This document shows, one piece after another, positions 8,938 through 18,556 of a stretch of DNA of 64,000 nucleotides; within the stretch, counting starts at the first letter, position 1, and each line of letters begins with the position of its first letter. The translations under genes and the position numbers were made by a program. A model generated the notes under the pieces. The model did no database searches. It was not told where the DNA came from and saw nothing but the letters and a program-made list of their open reading frames with translations. Source of the stretch: Intrasporangiaceae bacterium URHB0013 (GTDB taxonomy: Bacteria > Actinomycetota > Actinomycetes > Actinomycetales > Dermatophilaceae); NCBI GenBank assembly GCA_000620545.1, contig JIBA01000019.1, forward strand, positions 62,001-126,000. The letters run 5' to 3'.

Positions 8938-9954
8938 TCAGCCGACGCGGTCGACGACCGACAGGGCGAGCGCCTGCAGGGCCGCCTTCGCGTCGCTGTC
9001 GGGCAGCGGATCGAGCAGGGCCTGCGCCTCGCGCGCGACGGCATACGTCTCGTCCCGCGCCAGCTCGAGGGCCGGGTGCGCCCGCAGGAGCCCGAGGGCC
9101 TCGGCCAGGGCGGCGTCGTCGGTGAGATCGCCGTCGACGAGCTCGAGGAGCCGGGCGTCCGTCGCGTCGGTGGGGTCGGCCATGGTCCGGAAGCGCAGCA
9201 CGGCAAGGGTGTCGACGCCCTCCCGCAGGTCGGTGCCCGGGATCTTGCCGCTGTCGCCGGCGTCCGACGCGATGTCGATGAGGTCGTCGGCGAGCTGGAA
9301 GGCCACGCCGATCTTCTCGCCGTAGGCGCGCATGATCTCGACGGTCTCGGGCGAGCCCCCGCTGAACATGACGCCGTAGCGCCCAGCGGTCGCGATGAGC
9401 ACGCCCGTCTTGTCAGCGAGGACGCCGAGGTAGTAGTCGACGGGGTCGACACCCTCGGGGCACGCGCGGGCGTCGCGGATCTGGCCGGAGCACAGGCGCA
9501 CGAAGGTCTGGGCCTGGATGAGCACCGCCTCGGCGCCGAGGCCGGCGACGAGCTCCGAGGCCTTGCCGAAGAGCAGGTCACCGACGAGGATCGCCGTCGA
9601 GTTGTCGTAGGCCGCGTTGACCGACGCGACGCCACGACGCACGCTCGCCTCGTCCATGACGTCGTCGTGGTAGAGCGAGGCGAGGTGGGTCAGCTCGACG
9701 CCTGCGGCCGCGCTGACGACGTCGTCGTTGATGCCCTCGCCGAGCTCCGCCGCGAGCAGGGCCAGCAGCGGCCGGAACCGCTTGCCGCCCGCCTCGACGA
9801 GGTGCCCCGAGGCGCCCGCGATGAACGGGTCGTCGTGGTCGACGACCTGCGTGAGCAGGTCGTCGACGCGGGCGAGGCCGTCACGAAGCCGTGTCGACAG
9901 CTCGTCGGTGGCCCCGGGGATCCCGAGGACGGGCGGGGTCGCGTGCGTAGTCAT
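8938..9954 (-). CDS. Long-chain polyprenyl diphosphate synthase (menaquinone side chain)
   Basis: This 338-residue all-helical prenyltransferase condenses isopentenyl diphosphate onto allylic diphosphates. EAGGKRFRPLL, the first Asp-rich motif in LYHDDVMDE (about residue 100) and the second Asp-rich motif QLADDLIDI are all present; the aspartates bind Mg-diphosphate. The residues before the first motif fit a long-chain (hepta- to nonaprenyl) synthase rather than a short-chain one, but exact chain length is not readable. The gene begins 34 bp after nuoN on the same strand, so it is probably the last gene of the nuo transcript. That couples quinone tail synthesis to Complex I. Confidence 0.88.
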   Translation of the reverse strand: MTTHATPPVLGIPGATDELSTRLRDGLARVDDLLTQVVDHDDPFIAGASGHLVEAGGKRFRPLLALLAAELGEGINDDVVSAAAGVELTHLASLYHDDVMDEASVRRGVASVNAAYDNSTAILVGDLLFGKASELVAGLGAEAVLIQAQTFVRLCSGQIRDARACPEGVDPVDYYLGVLADKTGVLIATAGRYGVMFSGGSPETVEIMRAYGEKIGVAFQLADDLIDIASDAGDSGKIPGTDLREGVDTLAVLRFRTMADPTDATDARLLELVDGDLTDDAALAEALGLLRAHPALELARDETYAVAREAQALLDPLPDSDAKAALQALALSVVDRVG

Positions 9955-9988
9955 CGAACCCCGTGACGGGGCTGCCGCGCGGGAGCCG

Positions 9989-11602
9989 TCATCGGACGAA
10001 CAGCGAGGCACGGTCGGCCAGGTCGAGCAGCGCCGACGGCAGGACACCGAGCGCCAGGGTGACGAGCGTGCCGATGGCGATCGAGAACGTCGTCGACACC
10101 GACGGCGTCATGACCTCGACGGCGTCGTCGGTGGCGTCGCTGAAGAACATCAGGACGATGACCCGGGCGTAGACGAACACCGTGATCGCGCTGCACACGA
10201 CGCCGACGACGGCGAGGACCGTGCCCGTGGCACCCCCTGTGTCGACCGCCGCCGAGAAGACGCCGAACTTCGAGACGAAGCCCGAGGTCAGCGGGATGCC
10301 GGCGAAGGCGAGCATGAGGAAGGCGAAGGCGCCGGCCACGACCGGGTAGCGCTTGCCGAGCCCGGCCCACTGCGACAGGTGGGTGGCCTCGGCACCGTTC
10401 TGGCGCACGAGCGAGACGATGGCGAAGGCCGCGATCGTCGAGAAGCCGTAGGCGACCAGGTAGAAGAGCACGGCCCCGACGCCCTGCCGGTCGAAGGCGA
10501 GCACGCCGACGAGGATGAAGCCTGCGTGCGCGATCGAGGAGTAGGCGAGCAGGCGCTTCATGTCGGTCTGCGTCACGGACAGCACCGAACCGACGACCAT
10601 CGTCAGGATGGCGACGAGGACGAGCGCGTTGGTCCACTCCCAGCGGCCGGTGTCGAGGCCGACGTAGGCGAGGCGCAGGATCGCGCCGAACGCGGCGGCC
10701 TTCGTGCAGGCGGCCATGAAGCCGGTGACCGGCGTCGGGGCGCCCTGGTAGACGTCAGGCGTCCACGCGTGGAACGGCACCGCGCCGACCTTGAAGAGCA
10801 GGCCGACGAAGACGAGGAACGCGCCGGGAAGCAGCAGGCCGTTCATCGCGAGGGGACCGGAGGCGATCGCCTTGCTCAGGTCACCGAAGTAGACCGAGCC
10901 GGCGTAGCCGTAGAGCAGGGCCGTTCCGAAGAGGAAGAAGGCCGAGCTGAACGCGCCGAGCAGGAAGTACTTCAGGGACGCCTCCTGCGAGAGCAGGCGG
11001 CGGCGTCGGGCCAGGCCGGAGAGGATGTAGAGCGGCAGCGAGAGCACCTCGAGCGCGACGAACATGCCGATGAGGTCGTTCGTCGTCGGGAAGAGCATCA
11101 TGCCGAAGATCGCGAACATCGTCAGGGGGTAGACCTCGGACGTCAGCGCACCCGCGCGGGCGGCCGCCGTCTCGGTGGCCGAGCCCGGGGTCGACGCGCC
11201 GCTCGGGGTGAACGCGTCGGGACCCACGCCACCGAAGCGTTCGGCCATCGTCAGGACACCGAGGATCCCGAGCAGCACGATCGTGGCCTGCATGAACAAG
11301 GCGGGACCGTCGACGGCGAGGGCGAAGAGCTGGCGGTTCGTCGCACCGTCCGTCAGGCCCATCGTCAGGCCCTGGTGGCTGGCGGCGAGGATGACGGAAC
11401 CCGCGGCGGCGAGCAGGCCCACGACCGCGAGCGTCACCTGGATGGCCTGGCGACGCTCACGCGACGCGAACGCCTCGACGAGGACACCGATGAGGGCCGT
11501 GCCGAAGACGATCATCAACGGCAGGATCGCGATGTAGTCGACGTTCGACTGCTGGAACGCTGCAGGAAGCGTGGGCAGCGCCAGCGGAGCGACGGCGGTC
11601 AC
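9989..11602 (-). CDS. nuoN: NADH-quinone oxidoreductase subunit N
   Basis: This 537-residue protein is one of three Mrp-antiporter-like proton-pumping subunits in the membrane arm of Complex I. About 14 membrane segments are visible. FALEVLSLPLYIL-like (FVALEVLSLPLYIL), FKVGAVPFHAWTPDVYQGAPTPVTGF and the TQTDMKRLLAYSSIAHAGF block are diagnostic, with the conserved channel Lys in VGLLFKVGAVPFH. A ~35-residue Ala/Gly/Thr-rich insert follows TMAERFGG. GTG 11602 overlaps the nuoM stop by 4 bases. Confidence 0.96.
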   Translation of the reverse strand: MTAVAPLALPTLPAAFQQSNVDYIAILPLMIVFGTALIGVLVEAFASRERRQAIQVTLAVVGLLAAAGSVILAASHQGLTMGLTDGATNRQLFALAVDGPALFMQATIVLLGILGVLTMAERFGGVGPDAFTPSGASTPGSATETAAARAGALTSEVYPLTMFAIFGMMLFPTTNDLIGMFVALEVLSLPLYILSGLARRRRLLSQEASLKYFLLGAFSSAFFLFGTALLYGYAGSVYFGDLSKAIASGPLAMNGLLLPGAFLVFVGLLFKVGAVPFHAWTPDVYQGAPTPVTGFMAACTKAAAFGAILRLAYVGLDTGRWEWTNALVLVAILTMVVGSVLSVTQTDMKRLLAYSSIAHAGFILVGVLAFDRQGVGAVLFYLVAYGFSTIAAFAIVSLVRQNGAEATHLSQWAGLGKRYPVVAGAFAFLMLAFAGIPLTSGFVSKFGVFSAAVDTGGATGTVLAVVGVVCSAITVFVYARVIVLMFFSDATDDAVEVMTPSVSTTFSIAIGTLVTLALGVLPSALLDLADRASLFVR

Positions 11603-13209
11603 TTCGAGCTCCCTTCGGCCACGGTACCGGCCGGGTTGAGGGTCGGAACGGCTTGCTGGACGTGCGACAGGGTCTTGTCGACGGCCGGGTTGATGACGTT
11701 GAGCGCGAGGTTCGGCAGCACGCCGAGCACGATGAACGCGGCGATGAGCGGCGCCGCGACGAGCTTCTCGCGCGTCGTCAGGTCACGCACGGCGGTGAGC
11801 CCGCGCCGGCCCGGCTCGTCGAGCCGGTCGTGCTCGCGCTGGCCCACGAGGCCTGTGGGCTTCGGGCCGGTCATGACCCTCTTGTACATGAGCAGGATGT
11901 AGAGCGCGGCGAGGATGATGCCGGTCGTCGCGATGACGGTCGCCGCCGGCTGCGTCGAGAAGCTGCCCGCGAGCACGAGGAACTCCGAGACGAAGGTCGA
12001 CAGGCCGGGCAGGGCCAGGCCTGCGAGGCCCGCGACGAGGAAGATGCCCGCCAGGGCCGGCGTGATGCGCTGCCAGCCACCGAAGTCCGGGATGCGCTTG
12101 CTGCCGCGACGGCGTACGAGCATGGCCGCGAAGAGGAAGAGCGCCGCGGTCGAGAAGCCGTGGTTGACCATGTAGAGCGAGGACCCGGCGTTGCCGACGT
12201 TCGTGAAGGCGAAGATGCCGAGCACGATGAAGCCGAAGTGGCTCACGGAGGTGTAGGACACCAGCCGCATCATGTCGGTCTGACCGATCGCGAGCAGCGC
12301 GCCGTAGATGACGGACAGCACCGCGAGGGCCACGACGACCGGCGTCGCCCACGTGCTCGCCTCCGGGAAGAGCTGGAGGCAGAAGCGGATCATCCCGAAC
12401 GTGCCGACCTTGTCGAGGACACCGACGAGCAGCGTCGCCGTCGCCGGCGAGGACTCGGTGGCGGCATCGGGCAGCCACGTGTGGAACGGCACCATCGGCG
12501 CCTTGACCGCGAAGGCGAAGAAGAAGCCGACGAAGAGCAGCCGCTCGGTGGTCGGGTCGATGGACAGACCCGTGAGGCGCTCGATGAGGAAGCCGTCGGT
12601 GCCGCCGGGACCCTGCAGGTAGAGCCCGATGACCGCGACGAGCATGATGAGCCCGCCCGCGAGGGAGAAGAGCAGGAACTTCATCGCGGCGAACTGCCTG
12701 CGCGGACCGCCGAAGCGACCGATGAGGAAGTAGACCGGGATGAGCATGGCCTCGAAGAAGACGTAGAAGAGGAACACGTCGGTGGCCGCGAACACCCCGA
12801 CCATGAACGTCTCGAGCACGAGGATGAGCGCGAAGTAGGTCTTGACGCGCTGGCCGCCACGGGTGCCGACCTCCTCGGGCACGTCGTGCCAGGCCGCCAG
12901 CAGGCAGATCGGCGTCAGGACGAGAGCCATGAGGATGAGCACGAGGGCGATGCCGTCGACGCCCAGCGCATAGCTGACCCCGAACTGCGGGATCCACGAG
13001 TACTGCTCACCGAGCTGGAACTGCGCGCTCGAGCCACGGTCGAACTGCGTCGCGGCGACGATGCCGAGGACGAGGGTGACGACGGAGAACCCGATCGCCA
13101 TCCGCTTCGCGTTCTCGGCACTACCCGGCACGAAGGCGACGACGAGCGCGCCCACGAGGGGGACGAGCCCGAGGATCGTCAGCCAGGGGACGGTGGACAT
13201 TGCGGTCAT
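11599..13209 (-). CDS. nuoM: NADH-quinone oxidoreductase subunit M
   Basis: This 536-residue antiporter-like subunit has about 14 membrane segments. It shows the NuoM hallmarks FFEAMLIPVYFLIGRFGG (with the conserved Glu of TM5), FAVKAPMVPFHTWLPDAATESSPATAT and IGQTDMMRLVSYTSVSHFGF. ATG 13209 overlaps the nuoL stop by one base and is followed three codons later by a second ATG (13200), which could also serve. A ~30-residue Arg-rich cytoplasmic loop lies between the last helices (GLVGQREHDRLDEPGRRG). Confidence 0.96.
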   Translation of the reverse strand: MTAMSTVPWLTILGLVPLVGALVVAFVPGSAENAKRMAIGFSVVTLVLGIVAATQFDRGSSAQFQLGEQYSWIPQFGVSYALGVDGIALVLILMALVLTPICLLAAWHDVPEEVGTRGGQRVKTYFALILVLETFMVGVFAATDVFLFYVFFEAMLIPVYFLIGRFGGPRRQFAAMKFLLFSLAGGLIMLVAVIGLYLQGPGGTDGFLIERLTGLSIDPTTERLLFVGFFFAFAVKAPMVPFHTWLPDAATESSPATATLLVGVLDKVGTFGMIRFCLQLFPEASTWATPVVVALAVLSVIYGALLAIGQTDMMRLVSYTSVSHFGFIVLGIFAFTNVGNAGSSLYMVNHGFSTAALFLFAAMLVRRRGSKRIPDFGGWQRITPALAGIFLVAGLAGLALPGLSTFVSEFLVLAGSFSTQPAATVIATTGIILAALYILLMYKRVMTGPKPTGLVGQREHDRLDEPGRRGLTAVRDLTTREKLVAAPLIAAFIVLGVLPNLALNVINPAVDKTLSHVQQAVPTLNPAGTVAEGSSK

Positions 13210-15194
13210 CAGGACATCACCCAAAGAGCACCGAGGATGGCGACGACACCGGCGAGCATCGTCAGGGCATAGGAGCGCGCGAAGCCGTTCTGCAGCTTGC
13301 GCAGGCGAGAGCTGGTCCCGCCGACGAGGGCGGCGAGGCCACCGGCCGCACCGTCCACGCCCTTGCTGTCCGCGAAGATGAGCGAACGCGTGAGGTGGAT
13401 GCCGGGCCGCATGAGGAGGGCCTCGTTGACCTGGTCCTGGTAGAGGTCCTTGCGTGCGGCCTGCGTGAGCAGGCTGCCGGACGGGGCCGTGACGGGCACC
13501 TCGTCACGCCAGTACCGCAACCACGCGAAGGCGGCGCCGCAGGCGACGAGGAACAGCGTCAGGGCTATCAGGACCGGCACCGGGATGACGGGGTGGGCGC
13601 CCTCCGGCTCGGCGCCGGTGACCGGCTCGAGCCAGGAGTTGAAGAACCCGGTCGGGCCGAGGATCAGACCGAGGAAGGCCGACCCGAAGGCGAGCACGAT
13701 CATCGGGATCGTCATGAGCTTGCCCGACTCGTGCGGGTGCACGTCGTCGGTCCAGCGCTTCTTGCCGTGGAAGGTCATGAAGAACAGGCGCGACATGTAG
13801 AAGGCCGTGATGCCGGCACCGATCAGGGCGGTCATGCCGAAGACCCAGGGGCGCCAGCCCTCGCCGATGAAGGCCGCCTCGATGATGCTGTCCTTGGACC
13901 AGAAGCCCGAGAACGGCGGAACGCCGAGGATCGCGAGCCATCCGATGGCGAACGTCGCCCACGTGATCTTCATCGCGCCCGACAGCCCGCCGTAGCGGCG
14001 CATGTCGATCTGGTCGTTCATGCCGTGCATCACCGATCCGGCGCCGAGGAACATGCCGGCCTTGAAGAAGCCGTGCATGAGCAGGTGGAAGATCGCGAAG
14101 GCGTAGCCGACCGGGCCGAGACCCGCGGCGAGCATCATGTAGCCGATCTGGCTCATCGTCGAGGCTGCGAGAGCCTTCTTGATGTCGTCCTTGGCGCAAC
14201 CGACGATCGCCCCGAAGAGCAGGGTGATCGCGCCGACGATGACGACGACGAGCTGCGCCGTCGGCGTCGCCTCGAAGATCGGCGCCGAGCGCACCACGAG
14301 GTAGACGCCGGCCGTGACCATGGTGGCGGCGTGGATCAGCGCCGACACCGGCGTCGGGCCCGCCATGGCGTCACCGAGCCAGCTCTGGAGCGGGAACTGA
14401 GCGGACTTGCCGCAGGCGCCGAGCAGGAGCATCAGGCCGATGGCCGTCATGAAGCCCTGGTTGGCGTTGGTGCCGGCCTCGCCGAGCACCGTCGCGAAGT
14501 CGACCGCGCCGAAGTGGAAGAACATCAGGATGATCGCGATGGACAGACCGAAGTCGCCGACGCGGTTGGCCACGAACGCCTTGTTGGCCGCGGTCGCGTA
14601 GGCCGGGTTGTAGTTCCAGAACCCGATCAGCAGGTAGCTCGCGAGCCCCACACCCTCCCAGCCGACGTAGAGCAGCAGGTAGGAGTTGGCGAGGACGAGC
14701 AGGAGCATCGCCGCGACGAAGAGGTTGAGATAGGCGAAGAAGCGCCGCTTGTCGGGGTCGTGCTCCATGTACCCGAGGGAGTACACGTGGATGAGCGAGC
14801 CGACGAAGGTGATGAGCAGCACGAAGACCATGGACAGCTGGTCGACGAGCAGCCCCGCGCTCACCTTGAACGAACCGGCCGCGATCCAGTCGAAGAGGTC
14901 GATGCCGACCGCACGGTCCTCGGCGCCACGGCCGAGCATCGCGAGGAAGACGAGGGCACCGACGACGAAGGCACCCCAGGAGAGGCCGGTCGCGAGCACG
15001 GGGCCGAACCTGTCGGTGCGGCGGCCGCCGAGCAGCAGCACGGCGGCACCGAGCAGCGGCAGCGCGACGAGCAGCCACGCGTATGCCGTCACCCCGGTGG
15101 CGGCGTGCGCCTCACCTTCGTGCGCGGCGAGGCCCGCGGCATACGTGCTCAGCGTGCTCGACGAGCTCGCGAGCGTCTGGACGAGAGTTCCCAT
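13209..15194 (-). CDS. nuoL: NADH-quinone oxidoreductase subunit L
   Basis: This 661-residue subunit is the distal antiporter-like pump, with a C-terminal lateral helix extension. Key blocks are [66 protein letters not shown] and [21 protein letters not shown]. The ~30-residue N-terminus before the first helix contains a His/Glu/Ala-rich stretch. Start ATG 15194 lies 15 bp after the nuoK stop. Confidence 0.96.
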   Translation of the reverse strand: MGTLVQTLASSSSTLSTYAAGLAAHEGEAHAATGVTAYAWLLVALPLLGAAVLLLGGRRTDRFGPVLATGLSWGAFVVGALVFLAMLGRGAEDRAVGIDLFDWIAAGSFKVSAGLLVDQLSMVFVLLITFVGSLIHVYSLGYMEHDPDKRRFFAYLNLFVAAMLLLVLANSYLLLYVGWEGVGLASYLLIGFWNYNPAYATAANKAFVANRVGDFGLSIAIILMFFHFGAVDFATVLGEAGTNANQGFMTAIGLMLLLGACGKSAQFPLQSWLGDAMAGPTPVSALIHAATMVTAGVYLVVRSAPIFEATPTAQLVVVIVGAITLLFGAIVGCAKDDIKKALAASTMSQIGYMMLAAGLGPVGYAFAIFHLLMHGFFKAGMFLGAGSVMHGMNDQIDMRRYGGLSGAMKITWATFAIGWLAILGVPPFSGFWSKDSIIEAAFIGEGWRPWVFGMTALIGAGITAFYMSRLFFMTFHGKKRWTDDVHPHESGKLMTIPMIVLAFGSAFLGLILGPTGFFNSWLEPVTGAEPEGAHPVIPVPVLIALTLFLVACGAAFAWLRYWRDEVPVTAPSGSLLTQAARKDLYQDQVNEALLMRPGIHLTRSLIFADSKGVDGAAGGLAALVGGTSSRLRKLQNGFARSYALTMLAGVVAILGALWVMS

Positions 15195-15209
15195 TCTGGC
15201 CGGCGCTCC

Positions 15210-15509
15210 TTACAGCTTCAGCAGGTTGGCGTCGTCGACCGAGGCCGAACGGCGGGCGCGGAAGATCGCCATGATGATGGCGAGTCCGACGACGACCTCC
15301 GCGGCCGCGACGACCATGACGAACAGGGCCATGACCTGACCGTCCAGGGCGCCGTGCATCCGGGAGAAGGTCACGAGGGCGAGGTTCGTCGCGTTGAGCA
15401 TGAGCTCGACGCCCATAAAGACGATGATCGCGTTGCGTCGCACGAGCACGGCAGACGCGCCGATGACGAAGAGCAGCACCGCGAGGTAGACGTAGTTGAT
15501 CGGGCTCAC
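15210..15509 (-). CDS. nuoK: NADH-quinone oxidoreductase subunit K
   Basis: This 99-residue protein with three membrane helices has the usual NuoK length. The conserved Glu of TM2 lies in [16 protein letters not shown] and the second conserved Glu in [12 protein letters not shown]. NuoK forms part of the E-channel linking quinone reduction to the antiporter subunits. GTG 15509 overlaps the nuoJ stop by 4 bases. Confidence 0.96.
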   Translation of the reverse strand: MSPINYVYLAVLLFVIGASAVLVRRNAIIVFMGVELMLNATNLALVTFSRMHGALDGQVMALFVMVVAAAEVVVGLAIIMAIFRARRSASVDDANLLKL

Positions 15510-16294
15510 CTGGACCCACCCTCCTCGATCTCGCGCTCCATGTGGCGCTCGACGTCCTTGATGCCGTCGGTGGTCGCGACCTGGTCACGGGCCACGAGGA
15601 CCCGCGAGACCGACAGGTCGCTCGGCGTGCCGTCGGGCAGCAGCGCCGGGGTGTCGACGGCGTTGTGGCGGGCGTAGACACCCGGCGCGGGCAGACCCGC
15701 GACGTTCTTGTTCTCACGCACGCGCTTGGCGGCCCACTCGGCCTGCGTGATGCGGGGCGTGAGGCGCTCGCGGTGCGCGAGCACCATGGCGCCGAGGGCG
15801 GCCGTGATGAGCAGCGCGGAGGTGACCTCGAAGATCCAGACGTACTGGCCGAAGATGAGCTCGGCGAGGCCGGTCACGTTGCCCGTGTCGGTGTTCGTCG
15901 TGACGACCTTGTCCATGCCGGTCTGGACGCTCTGCTCGTCGAGCACGACCTGACCGATGGAGAAGAGCAGGATCCCGGCGAGGCCGACGGCGAGCAGCAG
16001 GGAGGCCCAACGCTGGCCCTTGATGGTCTCGACGATCGAGTCGGACGAGTCGACGCCGACGAGCATGAGGACGAAGAGGAAGAGCATCATCACGGCGCCC
16101 GTGTAGACGAAGATCTGCACGATGCCCAGGAAGTCGGCCTTCTGCATGATGTAGAAGACGCCGAGGATGCACATGACGAGGGCCATGCCGAGGGCGGCGT
16201 GGACGGCCTTCCGGGCGAAGAGCAGGCCCAGCGAGGCGAGCACCGCGATCGGGGCGAGCGTCCAGAAGCCGACGGCTTCGGGGATGGAGGTCAC
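15506..16294 (-). CDS. nuoJ: NADH-quinone oxidoreductase subunit J
   Basis: This 262-residue protein has five membrane helices, including the central [19 protein letters not shown] helix that holds the pi-bulge region of NuoJ. The ~85-residue cytoplasmic C-terminal tail after the last helix is much longer than in E. coli NuoJ and resembles other actinobacterial versions. GTG 16294 is chosen because it overlaps the nuoI stop by 4 bases and begins [11 protein letters not shown] directly before the first helix. Longer upstream frames read into nuoI. Confidence 0.94.
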   Translation of the reverse strand: MTSIPEAVGFWTLAPIAVLASLGLLFARKAVHAALGMALVMCILGVFYIMQKADFLGIVQIFVYTGAVMMLFLFVLMLVGVDSSDSIVETIKGQRWASLLLAVGLAGILLFSIGQVVLDEQSVQTGMDKVVTTNTDTGNVTGLAELIFGQYVWIFEVTSALLITAALGAMVLAHRERLTPRITQAEWAAKRVRENKNVAGLPAPGVYARHNAVDTPALLPDGTPSDLSVSRVLVARDQVATTDGIKDVERHMEREIEEGGSR

Positions 16295-17151
16295 GGGTTG
16301 GCCCCTTCCCTGGTCTCGGGCGCGGTCGGGTGGGTGGTGTGCACGACCTCGTGCTCGCCCGGCACGGCGGCCGCCGCGTTGCCGGGCCGCCACGCGGCAC
16401 CGGTGACGGACGGTGCGGCGCTGCCGTCGTCGTCCAGCGCGTCGAGGTCGTCGTCGTCCCGGCCGGCGTCACGGGCGTCGACGTACGCGCGCTGCGCGGC
16501 GGTCGGCTCGCTGACCTTGCCCTGGTAGTAGTCGCGCTCCTCGAGCCCGTCGGACATGGGGAACGGCGGGGGGAGCATGCCGCCCTGGAGCGGCGCCAGC
16601 AGCTGGTCCTTGGTGAAGATCAGCTTGCCCCGGTCGTTGTCGGCGAGCTCGTAGAAGTTCGTCATCGTCAGGGCGCGCGTCGGGCAGGCCTCGATGCACA
16701 GGCCGCAGAAGATGCAGCGCAGGTAGTTGATCTGGTACACGCGGCCGTAGCGCTCACCGGGGCTGAAGCGGCCCTTGCCGCCCTGCTCGAGCGGGGTGTC
16801 GTCGTTGTCGGCACCTTCGACGAGGATCGCGTCGGCCGGGCACGCCCAGGCGCACAGCTCGCACCCGATGCACTTCTCGAGGCCGTCCGGGTAGCGGTTG
16901 AGCTGGTGGCGACCGTGGAAGCGTGGCGCCGTGGGCCGCGGCTTCTCGGGGTACTCCTCGGTCGCGACCTTGCGGAACATCGTGGAGAACGACACCCCGA
17001 AACCGGCCACGGGCGCGAAGAGCTCTGACAGGAAGCCCTTCTCGCGCTCGTCCTTGCCGGATCGCTGGTCGCGTGGAGCGCCGACCTCCGAGCCCTTGGT
17101 GCCAGCGGGGCTCTGGGGCGACACGTCCTTGCCGACGGTGTCGTCAGCCAT
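16291..17151 (-). CDS. nuoI: NADH-quinone oxidoreductase subunit I, extended
   Basis: This ferredoxin-like subunit carries clusters N6a and N6b. Two CxxCxxCxxxCP motifs are seen in [18 protein letters not shown] and [18 protein letters not shown]. The protein is 286 residues against roughly 160-220 in many bacteria. A ~40-residue charged N-terminus precedes the amphipathic segment, and a ~75-residue C-terminal tail is rich in Asp and Ala ([13 protein letters not shown]). ATG 17151 follows GGAGGAGG and overlaps nuoH by 8 bases. The tails are probably disordered and may hold the peripheral arm to other subunits, but that is speculation. Confidence 0.95.
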   Translation of the reverse strand: MADDTVGKDVSPQSPAGTKGSEVGAPRDQRSGKDEREKGFLSELFAPVAGFGVSFSTMFRKVATEEYPEKPRPTAPRFHGRHQLNRYPDGLEKCIGCELCAWACPADAILVEGADNDDTPLEQGGKGRFSPGERYGRVYQINYLRCIFCGLCIEACPTRALTMTNFYELADNDRGKLIFTKDQLLAPLQGGMLPPPFPMSDGLEERDYYQGKVSEPTAAQRAYVDARDAGRDDDDLDALDDDGSAAPSVTGAAWRPGNAAAAVPGEHEVVHTTHPTAPETREGANP

Positions 17152-18556
17152 GGTCCTCCTCCTTGACGGCGGTCGAGGTGCTCGACGTGCGGGCGGTCGT
17201 GAGCACGGGCTCGCGCGACGCGGCCAGGCGCGGGGTCTGCTCGGTCAGGCGCTGACCCGGCAGCGGCGGGACGGGGTAGCCGTCCTCGAAGGGGTCGATC
17301 TCCTCGGGCGGGGCCTCGTCCTCGGCAGCGGCCCTCGCGGCTCGCTTGTCGTCCCAGATCCAGGCCGCGGCGAGCGCGATGACCGCGACGATGCTGACGA
17401 TGACGACGGTGGCGACCGACAGCTCGCGACCGGCGAAGGTCAGCTTGCCGTCACCGAGGAAGCCGAGCTGTGCGCCCCGGATGAACGCGACGGCGACGAC
17501 CCACGCCAGCGTGATGGGGATGAGGAACTTCCAGCCGAAGCGCATGAACTGGTCGTAGCGGACACGGGGCAGCGAGCCGCGCAGCCAGACGAACAGGAAC
17601 ATGAAGAGCCACAGCTTGGCGGTGAACCAGAGCAGTCCCCACCAGCCGCCGCCGAACATGTTGTCGTTGATCGCCGAGATGAACGGCGGGGCCTGCCAGC
17701 CTCCGAGGAAGAGGGTGGTGGCGAGGGCCGAGACGGTGAACATGTTGACGTACTCACCGAGGAAGAACATCGCGAAGCGCATCGAGGAGTACTCGGTGTG
17801 GAACCCACCGGTCAGCTCGCCCTCGCCCTCGGCGAGGTCGAAGGGCAGACGGTTGGTCTCGCCGACCATGGTGATGACGTAGACGGCGAAGCTGAAGAAC
17901 GCCGGCAGGATGTACCAGAGGGAGCTCTGCGCCGAGACGATCGCCGAGGTCGACATCGACCCGCTGTAGAGGAAGATCGCGACGAGCGAGAGCCCCATGG
18001 CGATCTCGTAGCTGATGACCTGGGCGGTCGAGCGCAGGCCACCGAGCAGCGGGTAGGTCGAGCCGGAGCTCCATCCGGCGAGGATGATGCCGTAGACGCC
18101 GACCGACGCGACGGCGAGCACGAGCAGCACGGCGACGGGGACGTCGGTGACCTGCAACGGCGTCTCGTAGCCGAACATCGACACGGTCCCGCCGACCGGG
18201 ATGATCGCGAACGACACGAAGGCCATCGTCGCGGCGATGAGCGGCGCGAGCGTGTAGATGAGCTTCTCGGCGTTGGCCGGCGTGATGTCTTCCTTGAGCA
18301 TCGACTTCATGCCGTCGGCGAGCGTCTGGAGCAGACCGAAGGGACCGTTGCGGTTCGGGCCCGGGCGCTGCTGCATGCGGCCGATGACGCGGCGCTCGAA
18401 CCAGATGACGAGCAGCGTCGAGATGAGCAGGTAGACGAAGATGCCGACGGCCTTGATCAGGGCGAGCCACAACGGGGTCTCGCTGAAGTCGGCCGTGGGG
18501 TTCTCGGTCACGGGCAGCGCGGACGCCACCCCGTATGCGGTCAGGCCGAGGCTCAT
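17144..18556 (-). CDS. nuoH: NADH-quinone oxidoreductase subunit H
   Basis: This 470-residue, eight-helix subunit forms much of the quinone-access channel. [33 protein letters not shown]-type sequence, [44 protein letters not shown] and [23 protein letters not shown] are all highly conserved NuoH blocks. A ~75-residue polar C-terminal tail follows the last helix. ATG 18556 overlaps the nuoG stop (ATGA). Confidence 0.97.
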   Translation of the reverse strand: MSLGLTAYGVASALPVTENPTADFSETPLWLALIKAVGIFVYLLISTLLVIWFERRVIGRMQQRPGPNRNGPFGLLQTLADGMKSMLKEDITPANAEKLIYTLAPLIAATMAFVSFAIIPVGGTVSMFGYETPLQVTDVPVAVLLVLAVASVGVYGIILAGWSSGSTYPLLGGLRSTAQVISYEIAMGLSLVAIFLYSGSMSTSAIVSAQSSLWYILPAFFSFAVYVITMVGETNRLPFDLAEGEGELTGGFHTEYSSMRFAMFFLGEYVNMFTVSALATTLFLGGWQAPPFISAINDNMFGGGWWGLLWFTAKLWLFMFLFVWLRGSLPRVRYDQFMRFGWKFLIPITLAWVVAVAFIRGAQLGFLGDGKLTFAGRELSVATVVIVSIVAVIALAAAWIWDDKRAARAAAEDEAPPEEIDPFEDGYPVPPLPGQRLTEQTPRLAASREPVLTTARTSSTSTAVKEEDHG

